Assembly (NCBI GenBank): GCA_946405625.1
Contig: CAMJHQ010000002.1
Coordinates: 86,891-150,890, forward strand
Direction: 5' to 3'
Length of the DNA: 64,000 nucleotides
From: an uncultured Lachnospiraceae bacterium
GTDB lineage: Bacteria > Bacillota > Clostridia > Lachnospirales > Lachnospiraceae
A model generated the notes under the pieces. That model was given only the letters and a program-made list of their open reading frames with translations, was not told the origin of the DNA and did no database searches. Each line of letters begins with the position of its first letter. Positions within the stretch are counted from its first letter, which is position 1. The position numbers and the translations under genes are program-made. Of this stretch, positions 1-9,961 are shown piece by piece.

Positions 1-862
1 GATGAATACCCTGTTCAGTAAATACTACATACTTATCCTTCTCATTTACAAGGTAGTCACCGTCTTCCTTCGGAGCCTCACCCATAAGGATATCTCTCTT
101 ACTGATCTCGGTTGAAGCTGTACCTCTTGTCATCTGACGAGCAAGATAATCGCATCGCTTATATATATCTGTAGACTTTCCGCTCTGTCCGGAAATGATA
201 AGCGGTGTACGTGCCTCATCTATAAGGATTGAGTCGATCTCATCGATGATTGCAAAATGAAGGCCTCTCTGAACGAGATTCTTCTTATAAACAACCATGT
301 TATCACGAAGATAATCGAAACCGAGCTCGTTATTTGTGATATATGTAATGTCACAGTTATATGCTTCTCTTCTTTCATCAGGTGTACTTGAATTAAGAAT
401 ACATCCGACTGTAAGACCAAGTGCTCTGTGAACCTGTCCCATCTCGGTCGCATCACGGTTTGCAAGGTAATCGTTAACCGTTACGATATGAACTCCCTTT
501 CCCTCAAGCGCATTAAGGTATGCAGGCATTGTAGAAACAAGGGTTTTACCTTCACCTGTCTTCATCTCGGCAAGACGTCCCTGATGAAGTATTATTCCAC
601 CTGTAACCTGTACACGGAAAGGCTTGAGACCAAGTACTCTGTAGTCTGCCTCTCTTACTACGGCAAACGCCTCGACCAGGATATCATCCAATGTCTCTCC
701 GTTTGCGAGTCTTTCCTTAAATTTATCAGTCATTCCGAAGAGTTCTTCATCGGACATTGCCTGCATCTTCTCATCAAGATCCATAATGGCATCTATAGTA
801 GGTTTGATCTTCTTTAACTCCCTATCACTATGGGAACCAAATATTTTATCTAATATTGGCAT
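1..862 (-). CDS. secA: SecA preprotein translocase ATPase, N-terminal part (cut by window edge)
   Basis: This is the motor ATPase that drives Sec-dependent protein export; it acts at the inner face of the membrane with SecYEG. The visible 287 residues begin [18 protein letters not shown]. They contain the Walker A motif MKTGEGKT at about residues 100-107, the DYLANRD segment, and the Walker B block [19 protein letters not shown] at about 207-225, which is the SecA signature (usually DEVDS). The ATG at 860-862 is preceded by the strong ribosome binding site GGAGGAAAG. The 3' part lies outside the window. SecA is normally 800-950 residues, so about one third is seen. The call is very secure. 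Confidence 0.97.
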   Translation of the reverse strand, partial: MPILDKIFGSHSDRELKKIKPTIDAIMDLDEKMQAMSDEELFGMTDKFKERLANGETLDDILVEAFAVVREADYRVLGLKPFRVQVTGGIILHQGRLAEMKTGEGKTLVSTMPAYLNALEGKGVHIVTVNDYLANRDATEMGQVHRALGLTVGCILNSSTPDERREAYNCDITYITNNELGFDYLRDNMVVYKKNLVQRGLHFAIIDEIDSILIDEARTPLIISGQSGKSTDIYKRCDYLARQMTRGTASTEISKRDILMGEAPKEDGDYLVNEKDKYVVFTEQGIH

Positions 863-897
863 TTCTTTCCTCCAAAAAATTAATCGAATTTCATCTA

Positions 898-930
898 TTT
901 AAAGTATAGTATACCATTTTGAGAGCATAC
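898..930 (-). promoter_or_regulatory. possible secA promoter (-10 region)
   Basis: On the minus strand, about 40-50 bases before the secA start, an AT-rich stretch carries TATACT and overlapping TATAC hexamers that fit a -10 box. No convincing -35 hexamer was identified, so this is only a candidate. Confidence 0.25.
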
Positions 931-1029
931 CATCTAACTACTATATCATTTGTTTAAAGCTGTATCAAGTAAAATCGTGAACGTGGTTTTTATCAAAATC
1001 ATGTATAAATCGCACAAATAATCGGCCAA

Positions 1030-1075
1030 AATAACGGAAGATGTCAGCAGAGCCCAAACTCCACTGACATCTTCC
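1030..1075 (-). terminator. rho-independent terminator after GAF-GGDEF gene
   Basis: A 12-bp perfect stem, GGAAGATGTCAG / CTGACATCTTCC (1036-1047 with 1064-1075), closes a 16-nt loop. On the minus strand it is followed by a short T-rich run (GTTATTTT). It lies about 30 bases past the stop of the gene at 1107. Confidence 0.6.
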
Positions 1076-1106
1076 TTGTTCCAAATCGAATCTCACACTG
1101 TATTTA

Positions 1107-2132
1107 TCAGAAAACAACCTTATTTCTTCCTGTTTCCTTGGCAGTATAGAGATGTTCATCCGCTTTACTGATGTTATCCTCTATGGACATATCCGGATCA
1201 AACAGCCTGCATCCGAAGCTCATAGTCACATTTATCACATTTCCGTCCGCATCTATGGACGAATTCATGATCTTTTCTCTCATCTGCTCCGCCTTCCGAA
1301 CGCAGTCATCAAGTGAAGCGCCGACCATCATCATGATAAACTCTTCACCGCCCCATCGATATACTGCTTCATTATCGGTACACTCGCCTTCCAGAAGCGA
1401 TGCAACGAAACTGAGCACATCATCGCCGGCATTATGTCCATAAGTATCATTGACCCTCTTAAACTTATCTATATCCGAAATAAAAAGACTAATGGCCTTA
1501 TTATCTTCGATTGCCTTACTGTATTTTCTCGAGAAGTCACTGTAAAATCCCATTCTGTTCTTAAGTTTTGTAAGCTTATCATGATGGGATTCTTCGAGGA
1601 ATGATTCTGACTCCATCGCAAGACCCGAAATAACGGCAGCAAGCGAAAGCCTCCTTACATCCTCCGTCTCATCAAAGCCCTTGTCACCATTCTTGTTGAT
1701 TATCTGAAATGCACCAATAAATACTCCGTTTATATCAGCAACCGGCATTGTCAATATGGACTTTGTGACATATCCGGTCTTCAGATCGACCGCTTTGTTG
1801 AAATCGGGATCATTATAAGGATCGTTGGTCACTATAACCCGTCCTTCCTTAAGTGCCTTGCCTACCAGTCCTGTATTATCCGGGATAACTATCCTGTCAA
1901 CACCTGTTGCCGACGTAGTCCAGAGCTCATGTCTCCTCTTGTCCCATTTCCAGAAACTTGCCCTGTCCGCATCAACCATGGTCCTTCCGAGTTCAGTCAT
2001 ATATTTAAAAAGTGTTCCATGATCAGTTTCCTTATTGGTGCACATTTCCGAATAAAGCCTTGAGCTGATATCGAAAATGTTTTCTATCAACTCCTGTGAA
2101 CCAAAAACATCTTTTGTTAAATCATTATTCAT
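1107..2132 (-). CDS. GAF-GGDEF diguanylate cyclase
   Basis: A predicted cytoplasmic diguanylate cyclase (2 GTP to c-di-GMP) of 341 residues. The N-terminal two thirds (about 35-185) read as a GAF sensor domain, including TGLVGKALKEGRVIVTNDP. The C-terminal GGDEF domain (about 200-341) carries SDIDKFKRVNDTYGHNAGDD and the active-site variant RWGGEEF. No RxxD inhibitory site is visible just before GGEEF. No membrane segment is seen, so the ligand should be intracellular. The ATG at 2130-2132 was chosen because AAGGGGG lies 6-8 bases ahead of it; an upstream in-frame ATG at 2162 has no such site. It is followed by a terminator. The ligand is unknown. Confidence 0.88.
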   Translation of the reverse strand: MNNDLTKDVFGSQELIENIFDISSRLYSEMCTNKETDHGTLFKYMTELGRTMVDADRASFWKWDKRRHELWTTSATGVDRIVIPDNTGLVGKALKEGRVIVTNDPYNDPDFNKAVDLKTGYVTKSILTMPVADINGVFIGAFQIINKNGDKGFDETEDVRRLSLAAVISGLAMESESFLEESHHDKLTKLKNRMGFYSDFSRKYSKAIEDNKAISLFISDIDKFKRVNDTYGHNAGDDVLSFVASLLEGECTDNEAVYRWGGEEFIMMMVGASLDDCVRKAEQMREKIMNSSIDADGNVINVTMSFGCRLFDPDMSIEDNISKADEHLYTAKETGRNKVVF

Positions 2133-2185
2133 GCCTACCCCCTTGATCTTGCCAATCCCCATTAATAATCATCTTTAATCTGCGG

Positions 2186-2923
2186 CTATGCCATAGGTCC
2201 CGGTTCATAACCCGAACCGGAAATCTTACTTAAAATTTCATCAACATTATCCAGATGCATCAGATAAACTCTGACCCCCTTCTCTTCGAAGAAACTCCGA
2301 TATTCGAGAAGCTTATCCACATACATATGGACACCTGTATCATAAGCGGAACACTCGGTATAAAGCACGCTTCCTTCCGAAAGGTATGGCAGGAACGGCT
2401 CCAGTGTTCTTGTATCTCCCGTATATACCGTATTTATTCCGTCAACTTCTATATTATAGCCGAAGCATCTGCCTTCAAGTCTCGGCACATGTTTTGTTGC
2501 AATAACTGCCTTTATCCAGCCTGTGTCATTTGCGTTATCGCTCTTATACTCCTCATATGTTTTAAGCGTATAAAAATTCTCATCACAGCCATCCAGACGA
2601 TCAAGGAGAAATCTCAGATCTGCCTTCACCTCATCAGAAGGTGCAATGACAGTAACATGTTTATTCCACACAAATGTTGCAAGATGGATCGTCAGCGCCA
2701 GCCCCGCCACATGATCGCTGTGTGTATGCGTAACCGCCACAACCAGTTCTTCAACCTCTGAATCATCCTCAGTTTCAGGAACAAACTTTGACAGCCCTTC
2801 ATTTTTCAATCTGTTAAATGTAACCAGTGGGCAATCCATCAGTATCAGCTTTCTTCCATATCCAAAACAAGCTCCGTTATGCTGATCCGAGAACCCTGCA
2901 CCACGCCCCAGAAATTTAAGCAT
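2186..2923 (-). CDS. metallo-beta-lactamase-fold hydrolase, RNase Z-like
   Basis: A 245-residue metallo-hydrolase. The metal-binding motif HTHSDH is at residues 66-71. Further candidate ligands lie in YTGDTR and the late YLMHLDN, the layout of the RNase Z/arylsulfatase branch of the MBL fold. The substrate cannot be read from sequence; tRNA 3' processing is possible, but many paralogues act on other phosphodiesters. The start at 2923 is favoured because GGAGGG sits 5 bases before it, directly after the stop codon of the upstream CorA gene; an upstream ATG at 2944 would overlap CorA by 10 bases. Probably co-transcribed with corA. Confidence 0.8.
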   Translation of the reverse strand: MLKFLGRGAGFSDQHNGACFGYGRKLILMDCPLVTFNRLKNEGLSKFVPETEDDSEVEELVVAVTHTHSDHVAGLALTIHLATFVWNKHVTVIAPSDEVKADLRFLLDRLDGCDENFYTLKTYEEYKSDNANDTGWIKAVIATKHVPRLEGRCFGYNIEVDGINTVYTGDTRTLEPFLPYLSEGSVLYTECSAYDTGVHMYVDKLLEYRSFFEEKGVRVYLMHLDNVDEILSKISGSGYEPGPMA

Positions 2924-2934
2924 AAGTCCCTCCG

Positions 2935-3852
2935 TTACAGCCATTTCTTCTTTCTAAAGAACCACAGGCTTCCCAAAATGATGATAATACTTACCACAAT
3001 AACTATCGGATAACCCCATTTAGACTCCAGCTCCGGCATATATCTGAAGTTCATACCATACCAGCCTACTATGAGTGTAAGCGGCATAAATATTGTCGTT
3101 ACAATAGTAAGCAGTGTCATTATTCGATTCTGCTTAACGTCGATCTGTGTATGATACATATCTCGAAGCTGCATCGTAAAATCTCTGAGTGATGAAGACG
3201 TATCATGAAGTCTTGTCACTCTGTCAGTAAAAAGTCTGAAATATCTTGTATTCTCAGCCTTAAAGAAATTGTTTTCATTCTCCTGAAGTTCCTGTCCGAA
3301 ATCTATAAGCTGCTCATAATGTATTCTGAGATCTCGAAGGTCGCTTCGTATCTCATTTACCCTGTTGAGCCCTGTCTCTGTTGACTCATCCATCATATCA
3401 TCTTCGATAGCATCCAGCTCCTTCTCATATTTTTCAAGAAGAGATGAATCTCTTGCAATAATAGTTTCCAGAAAATCATATATAAATCGTTCCATACATG
3501 GAACACGCCATTTCTTAGTACGTGCAATCTTCTTGAGTATTCTCTCAACAACGCCCGTAGAATCGATAAAAACTATTCCCTTTTCATCCAATGCAAAAGC
3601 ATACTGATAATCCGGTCCGGTAATATCTCTCCTGCTCGGAACCGAAAAAGTTCCCGTGAGGGAATCATAGTTCACTTCGGCTTTAGTACTGTGAATATTA
3701 TTCTGATCGACTTCAAGCTCGATTCCCATATCGAATTTGCTCTGAATTGACTGCCATTCCTCATTTGTAACAGTAGCAACGTACTGATATTCCTTGTTAT
3801 GTATTTCCTCTTCCGTGCACTCTGTGAGTGTCGATTTGATCAAATAGTACAT
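2935..3852 (-). CDS. corA: CorA-family divalent cation (Mg2+/Co2+) channel
   Basis: A 305-residue CorA-type channel. The long acidic, helical N-terminal cytoplasmic part is followed by two C-terminal membrane helices (about 247-267 and 280-299). Between them is the diagnostic YGMNF motif, the selectivity filter of the family. The tail ends in basic FRKKKWL, as is typical. GGAGGGGACTA precedes the ATG. The stop codon is 11 bases from the start of the downstream RNase Z-like gene, indicating one operon. Mg2+ is the likely main substrate, but CorA relatives also move Co2+, Ni2+ or Zn2+. Confidence 0.93.
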   Translation of the reverse strand: MYYLIKSTLTECTEEEIHNKEYQYVATVTNEEWQSIQSKFDMGIELEVDQNNIHSTKAEVNYDSLTGTFSVPSRRDITGPDYQYAFALDEKGIVFIDSTGVVERILKKIARTKKWRVPCMERFIYDFLETIIARDSSLLEKYEKELDAIEDDMMDESTETGLNRVNEIRSDLRDLRIHYEQLIDFGQELQENENNFFKAENTRYFRLFTDRVTRLHDTSSSLRDFTMQLRDMYHTQIDVKQNRIMTLLTIVTTIFMPLTLIVGWYGMNFRYMPELESKWGYPIVIVVSIIIILGSLWFFRKKKWL

Positions 3853-4000
3853 TAGTCCCCTCCGACCTTGTTCTTAATGTGCCAATTTACATTTTTCATT
3901 CAACTCAGAATGCTAATTACACATACGAAGTAATTATATCACATTAACATTCAATCGAGTAGGGTAAGAATTCCCCGAAACATCATTATTTAACCAATTT

Positions 4001-4020
4001 CACGTTAATATTCACAGTCA
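4001..4020 (+). promoter_or_regulatory. candidate operator shared with the 54.0-kb region
   Basis: The 15-mer GTTAATATTCACAGT at 4004-4018 recurs exactly at 54009-54023. In both places it lies 85-140 bases upstream of a plus-strand start. The second copy is part of a perfect CRP/FNR-like palindrome. Here only the right half is well conserved. Function is inferred. Confidence 0.3.
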
Positions 4021-4103
4021 ATTTCGCAAATAAATGCATTGCGACTTTATATAAATAAATGATATAATTTTTACACCAATTTCGAAACACAAAATACATT
4101 ATT

Positions 4104-6026
4104 ATGGGTACTAATGATATGAAGAAAAAAATCGCTGTTTTCACCACCGGATGGTGTGGTGAAATATTATCAGAATATCTGACCGGTATGATGAACACCT
4201 TTGAACAAGGGACTGTTGACATCTTTTTGTTTTTGTGTTTTCCGACCTATATAGATGGTAACGAATCAAAAATCGGGGAAATGAACATTTTTAATCTCCC
4301 GGATCTTAAAGATTTCGATGGTGCTGTTATTTTTGGAAGCGGACTCAATTTCCAGGATCAGATTGATATGATCATTAAAAGAAGTGAAGCTGCCGGAATT
4401 CCTGTACTCATGCAGGGACAGCGAGATGATAAGGCCTACTTTATAGGATCTGACAACTATGTGGCCACTATTGATATGTGCAAACATCTTGAGGAAGAGC
4501 ATGATGCAAAGAAGATTGTATTCCTCGCAGGAACAATCGATTCTATGGACTCCGAACAGAGACTTCAGGCAATAAAGGATTATCTGGCTGAGAAGAACCG
4601 TTCTGAGGACCTTCTGGATGTATGCTACACAAAATGGGAAAATGCCGTTGCTACAAGATATATAAATGACTATTGCAGAAAAGGAAAACCTCTTCCTGAC
4701 GTCTTCATCTGTGCAAATGACGGACTTGCCATGGAAACAGTCATAACACTTAACAACAACGGCTATAATGTTCCGAAAGATGTTCTTGTATGCGGATTTG
4801 ATTATTTAGACGGCAGCCAGATATTCGATCCATCGATCGCATCTGTAGATCAGTGTTTTACACAAATGGGTGAGGCATGCGGAAAGTTATGGTCCCATTT
4901 AAACAGGGGCGAAGAATGTGATAAATCCGTCATCATACCTTGCAGATTTATCCCGGGCGAGAGCTGTAACTGTTATTCACGTGACAGCGATAAGATAAGA
5001 AGACGCGTCGGCCGCGAAGCTTTCACAAAGCGTTCATCAACAACGTATTTCAACCGAAAGCTGAATATTATCGATTCAACTGTTCTGTCATGCGTAACAT
5101 ATGACGAATTCAAAGAAAGTCTTCATAATCTGTTCGTTGAAGATCATCATTACGAGGGTGACTCTTTCCATGTGCTTCTCGAACCGAATTTCGGACTCTC
5201 CATATATAACCCGAACATTACTCTCAACAATCATGGTTACAGTCATTATATGGAAGTACTTTATTCCGCCGAAGATGGAGAACTTTATGACAGAGAACAG
5301 TTTGAAACAAGAAAGCTCATACCCGGTTATTCCGGAAACGGCGATAATCACCTATATGTATTTCTGCCGTTGCATGAATCAGACAGTGCATTCGGCTATA
5401 TCGTTTTCAGAGATTTTATGGAAGATGTAAACAATCATCTCATTATGACTTATCAGAACAGAATGAGTCTTGTATTTGATAAATTCAAGCGTGCACTCAG
5501 TCTCGATCTCATTAACAAAAGACTTCTTGAGATAATGAAACGCGATCCGCTTACAAATGTAAACAACAGACGAGCTTTCGAAGATAAGCAGAAGCATCTT
5601 CAGTCTCTGATCAATTCAGGTACCGATAAGAATTTTGCAATCGCGATGTTTGATGTTAACAACCTTAAGCTTGTTAACGATTCTATGGGCCATGATGCAG
5701 GCGATGATTATCTTATCAGAGCATGCAAGCTTATATGTAATGTCTTTAAACATAGTCCCGTATATAGAATCGGAGGTGATGAATTCGTTGCGATTCTTTC
5801 CGGCGAAGATTATGATAACCGCAAGGAGCTCTTAAATAAATTAAACAGTCTTATGAGCCCATACTCGGACAAAGCTCCGCTCCCATCCGATTATATCTCG
5901 GTGGCCTGCGGAATATCCGAATATATATACTCAAGAGACTGTTCAATAGTTGATATTATCAAAAGAGCCGATGAAAAAATGTATGAAGTCAAAGCTGAGA
6001 TGAAGGGGCATAAACAAAATTCTTAA
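4104..6026 (+). CDS. LacI-type ligand-binding domain fused to GGDEF (sugar-sensing diguanylate cyclase)
   Basis: A 640-residue protein without signal peptide or membrane helix. Residues about 6-285 form a periplasmic-binding-protein-like fold as in LacI/GalR effector domains (KIAVFTTGWCGEILSEYLTG near the start, ANDGLAMETVITLNNNGYNVP, VCGFDYLDGSQIFDPSIASV). The usual DNA-binding HTH is absent. A middle region (about 300-470) is unassigned. Residues about 480-635 are a GGDEF domain with MFDVNNLKLVNDSMGHDAGDD and YRIGGDEF. It is therefore a cytoplasmic cyclase likely gated by a small ligand, plausibly a sugar. An ATG at 4119 is an alternative start. It overlaps the GH43 gene tail to tail by 38 bases. 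Confidence 0.85.
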   Translation: MGTNDMKKKIAVFTTGWCGEILSEYLTGMMNTFEQGTVDIFLFLCFPTYIDGNESKIGEMNIFNLPDLKDFDGAVIFGSGLNFQDQIDMIIKRSEAAGIPVLMQGQRDDKAYFIGSDNYVATIDMCKHLEEEHDAKKIVFLAGTIDSMDSEQRLQAIKDYLAEKNRSEDLLDVCYTKWENAVATRYINDYCRKGKPLPDVFICANDGLAMETVITLNNNGYNVPKDVLVCGFDYLDGSQIFDPSIASVDQCFTQMGEACGKLWSHLNRGEECDKSVIIPCRFIPGESCNCYSRDSDKIRRRVGREAFTKRSSTTYFNRKLNIIDSTVLSCVTYDEFKESLHNLFVEDHHYEGDSFHVLLEPNFGLSIYNPNITLNNHGYSHYMEVLYSAEDGELYDREQFETRKLIPGYSGNGDNHLYVFLPLHESDSAFGYIVFRDFMEDVNNHLIMTYQNRMSLVFDKFKRALSLDLINKRLLEIMKRDPLTNVNNRRAFEDKQKHLQSLINSGTDKNFAIAMFDVNNLKLVNDSMGHDAGDDYLIRACKLICNVFKHSPVYRIGGDEFVAILSGEDYDNRKELLNKLNSLMSPYSDKAPLPSDYISVACGISEYIYSRDCSIVDIIKRADEKMYEVKAEMKGHKQNS

Positions 6027-7662
6027 AGCCCGCTTCTCCACCGGTTTTTTCTTCGGAATATATAAAAAGGCCAAAACGGCAGCCCGTAAAGTGATCCAGT
6101 CTAAAGGACAGTTTATGAGGCTGCCCTATTTTTTCAAAACCTTTCCCTCTGTCAATCGCACAGAAGGCCGTATCCTCCGTGCCGTCCTCTCCACTGAATA
6201 TGACTTTCAGCCTGAGTCGGACTGCACTTTCATCAAGTTCGATTTTTTCTTCTATCGTTCCGCTTTCATCACTCAGATTCCAGACATCGCCCGAATTATT
6301 CGTAAAGGAGCACATTACGGCATAAAGTTTTCCCTCTTCCTTCCTTAATCCAACCCATGCATAATTTCCTTGAAATGCAGCGAGTCCCGCTGCATCTCCG
6401 TCATTCAACCCTGATCCGTCGACAGTCACTTCACCGACACAGCCCGGAAATGTCATTCTCTGCGTAAGAGTATTTTTAGCATGATAAATATTCTTTGAAA
6501 TCTTATCCGTCTTTATATATAAGTTTCCCGCTTCAGCGTCACATCTTACCAGACTGAGATCCGGTTCATGATTAAACTGCCATATACTCCTGAAACCGAA
6601 ACAGCCATAATTCTTTTTATCCTTATCATACATTTCTTTAGGATCATATCTAAAATCATCACTGTCTGTCAGCGGACTATACTTATGATCCGGGCGAAAA
6701 CTTTGACGATACAGGTCATGTGAAGCCTTTCCATCACAGCCAAAAACAGGATATTTCACCATAGTTATACTTTCAGCGGAATCTGTACTTTTTTCTGTCA
6801 GACCTGCTACAGCTTCGGACGTCTTTAAATTTTTGTCACACCAGCTTACCGGGACAAGTATCGGAAGTCTTCCGACTGCTCCGCTGTCCTGAAACATAAC
6901 TGAATTCCAGACACCTTTCGGTCCTTCCACGATACCGCCTTGGGCTATACCCATATTTCTGTAACTTAGATCATCATCGAATATATCTCCTCCCGCAAAC
7001 TCACCCAGAAGTGAATCAGATGAATAACACGCTTCAACTCTTCTCCACTTGTCGCGTTTTGAGTGAATCATGAAAAGATAATATCTTCCTTCAATCTTAT
7101 AAAGATGCGACCCCTCAAGTCCTAGCTGAGGATTCCCTTTATCACTTACGATAAGCCTGTGAAGCCCACCCTCTTTGGGCGCAGTCAGATCATCATTAAG
7201 TTCGGTAAGATAGATATCTGTATTTCCGTATACCAGATATGCGCTTCCGTTATCAAAAAGCAGCGAAGAGTCGTGATAGAATCCTTCTATCTGACTTTTC
7301 ACCCAGGGTCCTTCTATTTCTGCCGACCTGTATAGATAAGTTTTTCCCGTATCATTGCATACAAATACCACATAGAACATACCTTCATGGTATCTTATTG
7401 TTGCAGCCCACATACCTTTTCCATATACATGCATGTCACCTTCAAGCCTCTGCGCCGGTGTACTGTCAAGCCTCTCATAGATAAATGACGCATGTTCCCA
7501 ATTAATAAGATCATAGGATCTGAGGATTTCAGCTCCCGGCATAAAATGCATAGTTGTGCTTATCATATAAAATGTATCTTCAACGCATATAACATCCGGA
7601 TCCGGAAAATCCAGCTTTGTAATGGGATTTGTACCTTTGACTGTAATATCTTTATTCATCAT
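5989..7662 (-). CDS. GH43-family glycosidase (beta-xylosidase / arabinofuranosidase type), cytoplasmic
   Basis: A 557-residue glycoside hydrolase. The N-terminal five-bladed propeller (about 12-300) shows the GH43 catalytic set: base Asp in KLDFPDPDVI, Asp in YHDSSLLFDNGSAYLVYG, and general acid Glu in LEGSHLYKIEGRYYLF. The C-terminal part (about 345-550) is a jelly-roll module as in two-domain beta-xylosidases. There is no signal peptide, so it should cleave imported xylo- or arabino-oligosaccharides. It starts 9 bases after the GH31 gene, so the two form an operon. ATGATG gives two possible starts after the weak site AAGAGAG. The exact substrate is not readable. Confidence 0.85.
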   Translation of the reverse strand: MMNKDITVKGTNPITKLDFPDPDVICVEDTFYMISTTMHFMPGAEILRSYDLINWEHASFIYERLDSTPAQRLEGDMHVYGKGMWAATIRYHEGMFYVVFVCNDTGKTYLYRSAEIEGPWVKSQIEGFYHDSSLLFDNGSAYLVYGNTDIYLTELNDDLTAPKEGGLHRLIVSDKGNPQLGLEGSHLYKIEGRYYLFMIHSKRDKWRRVEACYSSDSLLGEFAGGDIFDDDLSYRNMGIAQGGIVEGPKGVWNSVMFQDSGAVGRLPILVPVSWCDKNLKTSEAVAGLTEKSTDSAESITMVKYPVFGCDGKASHDLYRQSFRPDHKYSPLTDSDDFRYDPKEMYDKDKKNYGCFGFRSIWQFNHEPDLSLVRCDAEAGNLYIKTDKISKNIYHAKNTLTQRMTFPGCVGEVTVDGSGLNDGDAAGLAAFQGNYAWVGLRKEEGKLYAVMCSFTNNSGDVWNLSDESGTIEEKIELDESAVRLRLKVIFSGEDGTEDTAFCAIDRGKGFEKIGQPHKLSFRLDHFTGCRFGLFIYSEEKTGGEAGFKNFVYAPSSQL

Positions 7663-7671
7663 ATTCTCTCT

Positions 7672-9603
7672 TTAATTCATTTTCTTAAATAAAGGCATAT
7701 AATCAAGCGGAGCCTGAGCTTCTATATATTCTCCGCTGCTTGTTATCACTTCTCCCGTATCGGCAGCCTGCCACTTACCCTTCGGAAGATAAACACGTCT
7801 TGATCTTGCTTTATACTCAGTTACAGGTGCAACCAGATAATCCGGACCGAACATATACTGATCCGGAACCTTCCAGCATTCATCATCATCCGGATACTCG
7901 ATAAACATAGCTCTGATAACAGGAAGTCCTGTTCTGACCGTCTCGTCAGCAATATCCTTGATATATTGCTTCATATCTTTTCTGATATTCAGATATTTTG
8001 TGAGTATCTGATAAACTTCTTCACCATAACTCCACAGTTCATTCGGTGAACCCGCAAAACAGAAGCCGCCGCCATGATCCTCATTTTCGACAAGCAGCGG
8101 AAGATGAGGAAGTCTGTCACCGTGCATTCTGAGAATTGGAGTAAAGCACGCCCACTGATACCATCTGACAAGCAGTTCCCTGAACTGCTCATTATCTACA
8201 AAACCGTTATAGAATCCGCCCGTATCGGATATCCACCATGGAATTCCGGCAACACCCATATTAATTCCGTTGATCAGCTGATGTTTCATTTCATCGAAGG
8301 TGCTTTCAACATCACCGCTCCAGCAGAGTGCTCCGTATCTCTGACTTCCAACCCAGACACATCTTATCAGATTCAATATGTCACTCTTACCATCCTTCTT
8401 CTGACCGTCATAAAGCATCTTTGCATGTAATCTTGAATAGAAATTTCCTGTTTCCGATACAGGTCCGATATATTGACGGAAATGTTCATAATCCGTAACC
8501 GTATACTCCGGTTCAGCCTCATCAAGCCAAAACATTTCTATACCATATTGTCCGTAATTCTTCTTTAATATCTGATATCCGAATTCTCTTGCATCAGGAT
8601 TTGTTGAATCAAAGAAGTACATTTTCCCAGCAAAGTCCATTGCTGCGTTGATTCCGCTGTCGGTTCTGATAAGATAGCCCTTTTCCTTTAAATCCTTGTA
8701 ATTACAGGAACGTGAATCAATCGTAGGCCAGACAGATACCATTACCTTCGTGCCCATTTCGGAAAGCTCATCTACCATTGCCTGTGGATCCGGCCAGTAC
8801 TCCGGATCGAACGACCAGTCTCCCTGATAATCCCAATGGAAGAAATCTATTACAATAACGTCCAGTTTGATTCCGCGGCGCTTATATTCACGTGCCACCT
8901 CAAGCACCTCATCCTGCGTCCTGTAGCGGAGCCTGCACTGCCATAGTCCCAGCAGATTCTCCGGTAAAGGCGATGCATGTCCCACAACCTCCGAATATCT
9001 TGAAATTATCTCTGCAGGTGTATCAGCCGCAGTAATCCAGTAATCTATACATTTTGTGGCCTCTGCTCTCCACTCTGTCACATTACCTCCGAAGGATGCT
9101 TCTCCTATCGCCGGGTTATTCCACAGAAAGCCATAGCCTGCCGAAGAAATAACAAATGGAACCGATATCTGTGAATTACGCGGAGCCATCTCCAGCACAG
9201 AACCCTTGAGATCATATACCGAATCTCTATATTGTCCCATACCGTGAAGTATTTCATCCTGCGGTTCAAAGCTGAGACATGCCCTGAAGTTATCGGCATG
9301 ATTTATAGCCTTATAATATCTTGCTGTCTTATGGAGTGCCCAGGGATAAGACTTCTCTTCAAGTATAGTCTTTCCATTACTTGAAAATATGAGTCTCCCT
9401 TCACGGATCTCACATCGTACTCCTTCACACTCTATAAAGTCATCACCCACCGATACAGGATATTCATCAACCTTGGTATCCAACGCCCAATCCTCCTCAG
9501 GAAAATACGGCAATATCGTTGACCTGACTCTGAGTCCGCGTCCCCATGCCTCAACGCGAAGCGTTTCGTTTTCGTTGTGAACTATCATCTCTCTGCTGCC
9601 CAT
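7672..9603 (-). CDS. GH31-family alpha-glycosidase (probable alpha-xylosidase), cytoplasmic
   Basis: A 643-residue family 31 enzyme. The nucleophile Asp is at about residue 361 in MFWLDEAEPEY, and the acid/base Asp at about 431 in CWSGDVESTF. The substrate-barrel motifs LDVIVIDFFHW and GVAGIPWWISDTGGF are also present. The WLDEAEP form is common among alpha-xylosidases that act on xyloglucan oligosaccharides; alpha-glucosidase activity cannot be excluded. No signal peptide is seen. The start at 9603 is set by AGGGAGGA 8 bases upstream; longer frames with upstream starts lack a proper site. It is the first gene of a two-gene operon with GH43, suggesting hemicellulose side-chain removal inside the cell. 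Confidence 0.87.
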   Translation of the reverse strand: MGSREMIVHNENETLRVEAWGRGLRVRSTILPYFPEEDWALDTKVDEYPVSVGDDFIECEGVRCEIREGRLIFSSNGKTILEEKSYPWALHKTARYYKAINHADNFRACLSFEPQDEILHGMGQYRDSVYDLKGSVLEMAPRNSQISVPFVISSAGYGFLWNNPAIGEASFGGNVTEWRAEATKCIDYWITAADTPAEIISRYSEVVGHASPLPENLLGLWQCRLRYRTQDEVLEVAREYKRRGIKLDVIVIDFFHWDYQGDWSFDPEYWPDPQAMVDELSEMGTKVMVSVWPTIDSRSCNYKDLKEKGYLIRTDSGINAAMDFAGKMYFFDSTNPDAREFGYQILKKNYGQYGIEMFWLDEAEPEYTVTDYEHFRQYIGPVSETGNFYSRLHAKMLYDGQKKDGKSDILNLIRCVWVGSQRYGALCWSGDVESTFDEMKHQLINGINMGVAGIPWWISDTGGFYNGFVDNEQFRELLVRWYQWACFTPILRMHGDRLPHLPLLVENEDHGGGFCFAGSPNELWSYGEEVYQILTKYLNIRKDMKQYIKDIADETVRTGLPVIRAMFIEYPDDDECWKVPDQYMFGPDYLVAPVTEYKARSRRVYLPKGKWQAADTGEVITSSGEYIEAQAPLDYMPLFKKMN

Positions 9604-9961
9604 AATAACCATCCTCCCTAGTTGTATATAGTAATAATTTCCTTTTACTCGGTTCATTAATCAGATCACTGCTGATAAAATGTACAGCGATCCGTATATC
9701 ATATGGAATAAAAAGATTCTTTGGAACCCACATCATGAAGCAATATACGAATATCATATTGTTATCCAACTCAACAACTCATAATCCGTCATTTTACTTC
9801 TCATTTTGTATTCTATCATGCGATGACTATTCATTAAATCCGATTTTTCGATTTAGATTAATTAAATGCAGTTTTTTAAGAATTACTTGAAATATCTTTA
9901 AAAGAGGATTATCATGTCGTTCGGCGTTTTTTAAAAAAATCTGTAAAGGAAGAATCCCCCT
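9604..9961. other. intergenic region between divergent GH31 and SulP genes
   Basis: About 360 AT-rich bases without a supportable gene. It must contain the promoters of the GH31-GH43 operon (minus) and the SulP gene (plus). No convincing operator or riboswitch was seen. Confidence 0.4.

Noticed and set aside
38..862. Plus-strand open frames over secA (such as 428-817)
   Set aside because: They are shadows of the secA coding strand without start signals.
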